This document shows positions 1-5,042 of a stretch of 5,989 nucleotides of DNA, piece by piece (position 1 is the first letter of the stretch; each line of letters opens with the position of its first letter). The notes below the pieces were generated by a model. It saw nothing but the letters and a program-made list of their open reading frames with translations. It was not told the origin of the DNA and ran no database searches. The DNA lies in assembly GCA_958443265.1 (NCBI GenBank), contig CAUCKA010000050.1:1-5989 (forward strand), written 5' to 3'. The DNA is from an uncultured Collinsella sp. GTDB taxonomy: Bacteria; Actinomycetota; Coriobacteriia; Coriobacteriales; Coriobacteriaceae. The translations under genes and the position numbers were made by a program.

Positions 1-28
1 TGTCTGGCGGAAAGCCTGCCCCAGTTTC
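1..28. other. Downstream edge of the repressor gene, nothing identifiable
   Basis: These bases follow the repressor stop codon on the minus strand. They contain only a weak, imperfect inverted repeat (CTGG at 4-7 with CCAG at 21-24) and no T-run, so I do not call a terminator. No coding region can be judged in so short a piece. Confidence 0.5.
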
Positions 29-1045
29 TTATAGCGAGTCTCTCTGAACGAGCTGCATGTGCATGACGGTGGTGGTTGGCTCGGCACCCTTGATCATGTC
101 GAGCGCAATGTTGGCGGCCATGTGGCCTTCTTCGCGCAGGGGCTGGCGGACGGTCGTGAGCGCGGGGACGCAACGCGTCGCAATCTCGTGATCGTCGAAG
201 CCGACGACAGAAGCGTCCGTCGGAACAGATAGGCCTGCCTCGTTGAGTGCGGTGATGACGCCAGCCGCGATACGGTCCGATCCACAGAGCACGCCATCGA
301 AAGCAATCTCGCGCGCGAGGATCTGGTGCATGGCCTGATAGCCGTCTCCGCTGTTCCAGCCGGTATAGATAACGTTTGCGTCTGGGAGGTCTTCGCCCAG
401 GACGGCGCGGTAGCCGCGCAGGCGGTCGACAACAGCGGGGTTGTCTTGCGGTCCCAACACGGCGACGATATCTTTGCGCCCGCGCTCCTTCATGGCGAGT
501 GCCGCAAAGCGTCCGCCCTCTTCGTCGTCAGAGTAGACCGTCGAGAACACATCGCGATAGGGATGGCCCTCGAGCTGGCCGCACAACACGGTGGGTACGC
601 CCAGCTCGCGCAGCACCTCGAGCAGCTCGCTGCCCTTGTAGGGGGAGACGTCGATCACGGCGTCGAACGAGCGGCGCTCAAAGTGCTCGCGTGCGCGGTT
701 GCGCTCATGCGTAGAAGATGCCTGCAAGATAACGGGCAGATAGGACGACTCCGACAGTTCCTCGGTAATGCCGCTCAAAAACTCGCTATAGGTGGGGTCG
801 CTGAAGAGTTCACTCAGGGGCTCGGTCACGAGCACCGCGATGATTTCCGTGCGCCCGACAGCGAGCGCTCGGCCACGAGCGTTGGGTACAAAATTGACTT
901 CCTTGGCCGCCGCGCGGACGCGCTTTTTGGTTTCCTCGCTAATGCGGGGCGAATCGTTGAGGGCGCGCGATGCCGTGGAGCGCGACACGCCGGCAGCTGC
1001 GGCAACCTCGGCAAGCGTAGGTGCGGTGCGAACTGGTTGGGTCAT
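29..1045 (-). CDS. LacI-family transcriptional repressor, likely local regulator of the ebgAC genes
   Basis: Cytoplasmic DNA-binding regulator of the LacI/GalR family, 338 residues, the usual full length. An N-terminal helix-turn-helix spans about residues 10-30, with recognition helix SRSTASRAL at 21-29. The hinge helix follows (about 50-64), with the family VPN motif at 53-55 and the minor-groove leucine in RALA (about L61). The rest is a periplasmic-binding-protein-like effector domain, with DRLRGYRAVL at 207-216, CGSDRIAAG at 254-262 and the hallmark VGFDD at 281-285. The ATG at 1045 is supported by AGGAGAC at 1049-1055, five bases upstream; the stop is TAA at 29-31. It is divergent from ebgA, and the palindromes between them are typical LacI-family operators, so it most likely represses ebgA and perhaps itself. 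The inducer should be a sugar or glycoside but cannot be read from sequence. It holds the same position-by-role as E. coli EbgR, yet I see no special similarity to that protein, so I give no symbol. Confidence 0.95.
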   Translation of the reverse strand: MTQPVRTAPTLAEVAAAAGVSRSTASRALNDSPRISEETKKRVRAAAKEVNFVPNARGRALAVGRTEIIAVLVTEPLSELFSDPTYSEFLSGITEELSESSYLPVILQASSTHERNRAREHFERRSFDAVIDVSPYKGSELLEVLRELGVPTVLCGQLEGHPYRDVFSTVYSDDEEGGRFAALAMKERGRKDIVAVLGPQDNPAVVDRLRGYRAVLGEDLPDANVIYTGWNSGDGYQAMHQILAREIAFDGVLCGSDRIAAGVITALNEAGLSVPTDASVVGFDDHEIATRCVPALTTVRQPLREEGHMAANIALDMIKGAEPTTTVMHMQLVQRDSL

Positions 1046-1131
1046 GGCGTCTCCTGGAAAATGCGGTCGATGTTGTCACTGATACGGGCTGGTGCGGATA
1101 CAGCTTACTATAGTGCACCTGAAGAGCGTTC

Positions 1132-1162
1132 ATGATATCCGGTGACAGGTGTCGTTTTGCAA
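1132..1162 (-). promoter_or_regulatory. Candidate promoter of the repressor gene
   Basis: Read on the minus strand, TTGCAA (1157-1162) and TATCAT (1132-1137, five of six matches to the -10 consensus) are separated by 19 bases. This would give a leader of roughly 80 bases before the ATG at 1045. The -35 overlaps a GGTTGCA half-site of the operator motif, which would allow autorepression. A competing -10-like TATAGT lies at 1107-1112 but lacks a good -35. Spacing is slightly long, so this is tentative. Confidence 0.3.
1141..1154. repeat. Inverted repeat, copy 1 (GGTGACA-GGTGTCG)
   Basis: GACA (1144-1147) and TGTC (1150-1153) form a short dyad with a two-base centre. The same two arms recur at 1266-1281 with a four-base centre. 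It lies in the spacer of the candidate repressor promoter. It could bind a second regulator, but the dyad is short. Confidence 0.3.
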
Positions 1163-1164
1163 CC
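1158..1164. promoter_or_regulatory. Operator half-site near the repressor promoter
   Basis: TGCAACC is identical to one arm of the idealised operator TGCAACCGGTTGCA. The other arm is degenerate (AAGCCGCA follows). It may be a weak autoregulatory site or a chance match. Confidence 0.3.
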
Positions 1165-1265
1165 AAGCCGCAATCGAATACGTCTCGTGTGGGTGAGATA
1201 TCAGCGGGCGCGGCGGTTGCCTACGAGCTTAAGAACGATGTTTTGTGTTGAGTTTCGATACTCAG

Positions 1266-1281
1266 GGTGACATAAGTGTCG
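1266..1281. repeat. Inverted repeat, copy 2 (GGTGACATAAGTGTCG)
   Basis: This copy matches 1141-1154 except for a two-base insertion at the centre and one G-to-A change. It overlaps CATAAG (1271-1276), a possible -10 that sits 17 bases after TTGAGT (1248-1253). That pair could be an alternative upstream start for ebgA, with a start point just before operator 1. Confidence 0.3.
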
Positions 1282-1286
1282 CAGCT

Positions 1287-1302
1287 GTACAACCGGTTGC
1301 AC
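1287..1302. promoter_or_regulatory. LacI-type operator O1
   Basis: GTACAACCGGTTGCAC contains the perfect 10-base palindrome CAACCGGTTG at 1290-1299, with a central CpG as is typical of LacI-family sites where hinge leucines insert. The outer bases TG..CA are also partly symmetric. This is the most upstream of three copies; its centre lies 45 bases before that of O2. Confidence 0.85.
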
Positions 1303-1331
1303 CGTTAATCCGACCAAATCGACCGTTCAGC

Positions 1332-1347
1332 GGACAACCGGTTGCAC
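1332..1347. promoter_or_regulatory. LacI-type operator O2, overlapping a candidate -35
   Basis: GGACAACCGGTTGCAC has its palindromic core at 1335-1344. Its last six bases TTGCAC (1342-1347) serve as a possible -35 for ebgA. The core is identical to O1 and O3. The GGACAACCGGTTGCACA block is exactly shared with O3. Confidence 0.85.
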
Positions 1348-1371
1348 AATTTTTTGCATCGCCCGTAAGAT
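1342..1371 (+). promoter_or_regulatory. Candidate ebgA promoter
   Basis: TTGCAC (1342-1347, three of six consensus matches) and TAAGAT (1366-1371, four of six) are 18 bases apart, predicting a start near 1378. O2 would cover the -35 and O3 the start point, a classic repressible arrangement. The hexamers are weak matches, and the operator positions are the main support. Confidence 0.4.
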
Positions 1372-1373
1372 AA

Positions 1374-1390
1374 GGACAACCGGTTGCACA
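1374..1390. promoter_or_regulatory. LacI-type operator O3, at the predicted transcription start
   Basis: GGACAACCGGTTGCACA has its palindromic core at 1377-1386. It is the copy nearest the gene, 42 bases (about four helical turns) from O2. It ends about 30 bases before the ebgA ATG, so bound repressor would block initiation or early elongation. Confidence 0.85.
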
Positions 1391-1421
1391 AGAATCACTA
1401 CGATGACGAAGGAGCATCACC

Positions 1422-4400
1422 ATGGACGCCATTAACGATTGGGAAAACCAAGCGCTCACCCACAGGAACCGCCTGGCACCCCATGCGTACTTTATGGGTT
1501 ACGAGACCGCCGATCTCGCCGCTACGTACAGCCGCGAGCTGTCGCGCGGGTTTGTCCAGCTGTCTGGCTCGTGGCAGTTCCGCCTCTTTGAGGGGCCTGC
1601 TGCCGTTTCCAACGAGGAGCTCTCTACGTACGAGCCCGAGTGGGATCACGTGGAGGTTCCGCACCTGTGGCAGGTGGATGGCTATGGCAATCTTGCCTAT
1701 ACCGACGAGGGTTTCCCGTTCCCGGTGGATCAGCCGTTCGTTCCCTCCGACGACCCCACGGGCGTCTACCAGCGCATCGTCAACCTTCCCGCCGTGCCTG
1801 CCGGCGCTCGCGAGATCATTCGCTTTGACGGCATCGAGAGCTATGGTGAGCTGTACGTCAACGGTCAGTTTATCGGCATGACCAAGGGCTCGCGCCTGTC
1901 TGCCGAGTTCGACGTGACCGACGCGCTCGTCGAGGGCGACAACCTGTTTGCGGTCAAGGTCCTGCAGTACAGCGATGGCAGCTATATCGAGGATCAGGAC
2001 ATGTGGTGGGCCTCGGGCATCTTCCGCGATGTGTACCTTATGCAGCGTCCCGCCGCGCACCTGGTCGACTTTAGGTTCCGCACGCACCGCGAGGGCGATG
2101 CCGCTCTGATCACGCTCGATACGGTGGCCGAGGGCGCTTCCCGCGTCGTGTTTACGCTCAGCGATGGCGAGAACGTGGTCGCTACGGGCGAGTGCGTCGA
2201 TGGCCATGCCGAGTGCAGCGTTGCCGATGCCCACTTCTGGAACCCCGAGGACCCCTTCCTCTATGACCTTACGTTTGAGGTCTACGACGGCGACGAGGTC
2301 AGCGAGTACGTTCCGCATCACCAGGGACTTGCCGAGGTGACGGTCGAGGGCAATCATATCTACCTCAACGGCACTTACTTTAAGATGCATGGCGTCAACC
2401 GCCACGATCACGACGATCACAAGGGTCGCGCCGTGGGCCTCGATCGCATGCGCCGCGACCTGGAGCTCATGAAGCGGCACAACATCAACGCGGTGCGCAC
2501 CTCTCACTATGCCAATGACCCGCGCTTCTACGAGCTGTGTGATGAGTATGGCATCATGCTGGTCGCCGAGACCGATATGGAGAGCCACGGCTTCGAGAAT
2601 ATCGGCAATATCGCCCTGGTCACCGACGACCCGGCATGGGAGCCGGCCTACGTCGACCGCATTGAGCGCCTGGTGATGCAGGAACGCAACCATGCCTGCA
2701 TCATTATGTGGTCGATGGGTAACGAGAGCGGCTATGGCTGCAACATCCGCGCGATGTACGCCAAGGCTCACGAGCTCGATGATCGTCCGGTCCATTACGA
2801 GGAGGACCGCAACGCCGATACCGTCGACGTCATTTCCACGATGTACTCCCGTGTTTCGCAGATGAACGACTTTGGTGAGCATCCGTTCCCCAAGCCGCGC
2901 ATCAACTGCGAGTACGGTCACTCCATGGGCAACGGTCCCGGAGGCCTGTCCGAGTACCAGGAGGTCTTCGATCGCTGGGATTGCATCCAAGGCCAGTTTA
3001 TCTGGGAATGGTGCGACCACGGTTTGGCTGCTGTGACCGAGGACGGCGTTGCCTACGACATGTATGGCGGCGACAATGGCGATTACCCCAACAACAGCAA
3101 TTTCTGCATCGACGGTATGGTGTTCCCTTGGCAGCAGCCGAGCCCGGGCCTTACCGAGTACGGCCAGGTCATCTGCCCGGTTCGCATGGCTTATGACACC
3201 GAGGCGGGCGAGCTGACCGTCACGAACAAGCGCTGGTTTACTACCCTCGAGGATGTCTGCCTGTCGGCGGAGACCCTGGTAGACGGCGATGTAGTGTGCC
3301 GCAAGACGCTTATGCCCGGCGCGGTGGCTCCCGGCGAATCCGTCCAGCTGCCACTGGTGATTCGCGAGGCCGCGGTAGGCGAGACCCTGCTGACCGTGCG
3401 CGCCTACACCATGGCGGCTCACGCCTGGTGCGAGCCGATGTTCCAGCTGGGCGCAAGCCAGTTTGCCATCGCAAACCATCCGGCGCCGGCCATCGCCGCC
3501 CCCGCTCGTCCTGAGCTTACGGTCGAGGAGACCGAGCAAGAGATCCGCATTCACTCCCTCAACGGCGAGCTGACCTTCAGCAAAGTCAACGGTACCGTGA
3601 GCGAGTGGAAGGCATCCGGCCGCGACGTAATGGCCTCTGGTCCCCAGGTTGGTTTTTGGCATCCGCTCGTCGACAACCACGCTCAGGAGTATGACTCCCT
3701 GTGGAAGGACAACTTCATCGATGTGATGCAGACGTCTACCCGCAAGGTTTCTTGGAAGCAGGACGGCAATGCGGTCGTCGTTACCGTGAGCCAGCGTATC
3801 GCTCCTCCCGTCCGCGCGTTCGGCATGCGCGTCGAGCTCGTCTACACCGTGCTTCCGAGCGGTCGCGTCGACCTCAAGGTTTCCGGCGAGCCCTACGGCG
3901 ATTACTCGGATATCATCCCGCGCATCGGCATCTCCTTCGAGGTCCCCGGTTGCAATCGTGCCGTCGAGTGGTATGGCCACGGCCCGGGCGAGAACTATCC
4001 GGACTCGCTGCGCGCCAACCCGGTCGGTCATTACCGCACTACGGTCGACGACATGTTCACGCCCTACGTTATGCCTCAGGACTGCGCCAACCGTGAGGGT
4101 ACCCGCTGGGTTGCTCTGCGCTCCAGTCACGGTGACGGTCTGGTCGTGACGCGTCCGAGCGACGCCGCCTCCAACCCGTTCTCGTTCTCGGCATGGCCCT
4201 ATAGCTGCGAGGCCATCGATAACGCCAAGCACGTCTACGACCTTGTCAAGGGCGACACGGTCACGGTCAACATCAACGACCAGCTGCTCGGCCTTGGTTC
4301 GAACTCTTGGGGTTCCGAGGTGCTCGATTCCTATCGCACCCGTTTTGAGAGCTTCAGCTTTGAGGTGTCCCTGCGACCGCTGACGTCTGCCGATCTGGCT

Positions 4401-4430
4401 CAGGCGCTGGCACCCATTAAGGAGGCATAA
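1422..4430 (+). CDS. ebgA: Beta-galactosidase, GH2 family, EbgA type (large subunit)
   Basis: Cytoplasmic glycoside hydrolase that cleaves terminal beta-galactosides by the retaining mechanism. It has 1002 residues, against about 1030 in E. coli EbgA. Order of domains: jelly-roll sugar-binding domain (about 45-205, with EDQDMWWASGIFRD at 190-203), Ig-like domain (about 210-305), TIM barrel (about 306-590), second Ig-like domain, and the C-terminal beta-sandwich (about 700-985). By alignment to LacZ the acid/base is E435 (WSMGNESGYG), the nucleophile E497 (CEYGHSMGN), Mg ligands E387, H389 and E435, and substrate-pocket residues H328, H362, H500 and W528; all are intact. It follows EbgA rather than LacZ throughout (TDEGFPFP, STMYSRV, LGLGSNSWGSEVLDS) and lacks the longer LacZ N-terminus, consistent with needing a separate small subunit. 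The start is set by AAGGAG at 1409-1414, seven bases upstream. Three operators precede it. Substrate may differ from lactose: see D95 and W963 in the findings. Confidence 0.96.
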   Translation: MDAINDWENQALTHRNRLAPHAYFMGYETADLAATYSRELSRGFVQLSGSWQFRLFEGPAAVSNEELSTYEPEWDHVEVPHLWQVDGYGNLAYTDEGFPFPVDQPFVPSDDPTGVYQRIVNLPAVPAGAREIIRFDGIESYGELYVNGQFIGMTKGSRLSAEFDVTDALVEGDNLFAVKVLQYSDGSYIEDQDMWWASGIFRDVYLMQRPAAHLVDFRFRTHREGDAALITLDTVAEGASRVVFTLSDGENVVATGECVDGHAECSVADAHFWNPEDPFLYDLTFEVYDGDEVSEYVPHHQGLAEVTVEGNHIYLNGTYFKMHGVNRHDHDDHKGRAVGLDRMRRDLELMKRHNINAVRTSHYANDPRFYELCDEYGIMLVAETDMESHGFENIGNIALVTDDPAWEPAYVDRIERLVMQERNHACIIMWSMGNESGYGCNIRAMYAKAHELDDRPVHYEEDRNADTVDVISTMYSRVSQMNDFGEHPFPKPRINCEYGHSMGNGPGGLSEYQEVFDRWDCIQGQFIWEWCDHGLAAVTEDGVAYDMYGGDNGDYPNNSNFCIDGMVFPWQQPSPGLTEYGQVICPVRMAYDTEAGELTVTNKRWFTTLEDVCLSAETLVDGDVVCRKTLMPGAVAPGESVQLPLVIREAAVGETLLTVRAYTMAAHAWCEPMFQLGASQFAIANHPAPAIAAPARPELTVEETEQEIRIHSLNGELTFSKVNGTVSEWKASGRDVMASGPQVGFWHPLVDNHAQEYDSLWKDNFIDVMQTSTRKVSWKQDGNAVVVTVSQRIAPPVRAFGMRVELVYTVLPSGRVDLKVSGEPYGDYSDIIPRIGISFEVPGCNRAVEWYGHGPGENYPDSLRANPVGHYRTTVDDMFTPYVMPQDCANREGTRWVALRSSHGDGLVVTRPSDAASNPFSFSAWPYSCEAIDNAKHVYDLVKGDTVTVNINDQLLGLGSNSWGSEVLDSYRTRFESFSFEVSLRPLTSADLAQALAPIKEA
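4419..4425 (+). promoter_or_regulatory. Ribosome binding site of ebgC inside the end of ebgA
   Basis: AAGGAGG is a full Shine-Dalgarno sequence, eight bases before the ATG at 4434. It is made by the last ebgA codons (AAG GAG GCA, Lys-Glu-Ala), just before the TAA. Together with the three-base gap between genes, it implies translational coupling and fixes the ebgC start. Confidence 0.85.
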
Positions 4431-4433
4431 GTC

Positions 4434-4889
4434 ATGCATGTCTTTAACTCGCGCGCCGATTTCGACGCTCAGATGAAGTCCGTCAAGAAGTGGATGCGCA
4501 CCGGTCAGGCGCTCGATGGCGTTGCCGACCTGCAGCACGACGTGGCTTACTCCATCGGCGACTCGTTGGTGTACTGGTGGGTCTATGCCCGCGAGGCCGC
4601 TACCGCCGATCTGGTCGGTCACCGTCGCTACCATGCCGTGCTCGCTCCGCTCGACGGCGACCTGACCGTCGAGGTGGCTTCCAAGGCGGATCTTACCTGC
4701 ACGCGCACTTACAGCGATATCGACGATCGCGAGCGCTTTGAGGGTATGGGGGAGACCGTGACGATTCCCGCCGGCGGCGTTGCCGTCGTCGAAATTGACG
4801 AGGCCTACCGTGTCGTGGCCGATGTCGCGGATTCCCGCGTCGTGGTACTGCACGTGACGGTTGAAGGTCATTCCTTCCCCAACAAGTAG
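4434..4889 (+). CDS. ebgC: EbgC-type beta-galactosidase small subunit (YhcH/YjgK/YiaL family)
   Basis: Small cytoplasmic partner of EbgA, 151 residues against about 149 in E. coli EbgC. In E. coli the two form a hetero-oligomer, and the small subunit is needed for full enzyme activity. The fold is the cupin-like beta-sandwich of the YhcH/YjgK/YiaL (DUF386) family. Recognisable blocks are VAYSIGDSLVY (37-47), the family GHRRYH (62-67), GETV (106-109), IDEAYR (121-126) and a C-terminus ending in NK like EbgC. The lysine of the EbgC 'VLKVT' strand is a histidine here (VLHVT, H140). No signal peptide or membrane segment is present. It starts three bases after ebgA with a ribosome binding site in the ebgA end, so near-equal synthesis of the two subunits is expected. 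The stop is TAG at 4887-4889. Assignment to EbgC rather than another YhcH-family member rests on both the residue pattern and the neighbour. Confidence 0.93.
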   Translation: MHVFNSRADFDAQMKSVKKWMRTGQALDGVADLQHDVAYSIGDSLVYWWVYAREAATADLVGHRRYHAVLAPLDGDLTVEVASKADLTCTRTYSDIDDRERFEGMGETVTIPAGGVAVVEIDEAYRVVADVADSRVVVLHVTVEGHSFPNK

Positions 4890-4920
4890 TATTCGTCCGT
4901 TTGGGCGTTTGCTTAGCGCC

Positions 4921-4968
4921 GTTAAGGGGGATGGCTTTGTTGACTCCCTTTTCCCCATTCCCCTTAGC
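4921..4968 (+). other. Long intercistronic RNA hairpin after ebgC
   Basis: GTTAAGGGGGATGG (4921-4934) pairs with CCATTCCCCTTAGC (4955-4968): 14 consecutive pairs, two of them G-U, around a 20-base loop. No T-run follows, so it is not a standard terminator. The loop contains CTCCCTTTT, which could pair instead with part of the left arm (about 4924-4931), giving a weaker alternative structure followed by T residues. Plausible roles are protection of the ebgAC message from 3' exonucleases or attenuation of the permease. Confidence 0.55.
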
Positions 4969-4975
4969 AGGTGCG

Positions 4976-5010
4976 CCGTCCACGATTGCGCTTGCAGTCC
5001 GGACGGTTTT
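4976..5010 (+). terminator. Probable rho-independent terminator or attenuator before the permease
   Basis: CCGTCC (4976-4981) pairs with GGACGG (5001-5006), and GATTGC (4984-4989) with GCAGTC (4994-4999) around a GCTT tetraloop. The two helices are separated by a small asymmetric internal loop (two bases against one). TTTT follows directly at 5007-5010. Twelve pairs with one G-U and a short T-tract make a moderate terminator, likely letting part of the transcript continue into the permease gene 33 bases later. Confidence 0.6.
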
Positions 5011-5042
5011 AGATGAGATATAACGGATGATTGGGAGGGCTT

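Larger units (their letters stand above)
1046..1421. promoter_or_regulatory. Divergent control region between repressor and ebgA
   Basis: A 376-base non-coding stretch, less GC-rich near ebgA than its neighbours. The ebgA-proximal 135 bases hold three copies of a CAACCGGTTG palindrome. The repressor-proximal part holds half-sites of the same motif (TGCAACC at 1158-1164, CGGTTGC at 1214-1220) and the first copy of a separate GGTGACA/GTGTCG inverted repeat, whose second copy lies at 1266-1281. I see no convincing small gene on either strand. Short reading frames here lack ribosome binding sites. Confidence 0.8.

Noticed and set aside
326..1135. Plus-strand 269-residue reading frame opposite the repressor gene
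   Set aside because: It overlaps the clear LacI-family gene over most of its length, has a low-complexity Ala/Arg/Gly-rich translation and matches no recognisable family.
1290..1386. Repeat array as a CRISPR-like or mobile-element structure
   Set aside because: Only three short palindromic units with unequal spacers of ordinary promoter sequence are present. Their position before a gene controlled by a divergent LacI-family regulator fits operators.
1262..1459. Minus-strand 65-residue reading frame across the operators
   Set aside because: Its repeated ATGCP-like residues come from the three operator copies. It has no ribosome binding site and overlaps the ebgA start.
1422..4430. Calling the large enzyme LacZ
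   Set aside because: The catalytic blocks are shared, but the short N-terminus, EbgA-specific blocks and the adjacent ebgC point to the Ebg branch.
5019..5024. TATAAC as a -10 for a separate permease promoter
   Set aside because: It is a good hexamer match, but no -35 lies at usable distance (TTGCAG at 4992-4997 is 21 bases away). The implied start would fall almost on the ribosome binding site.
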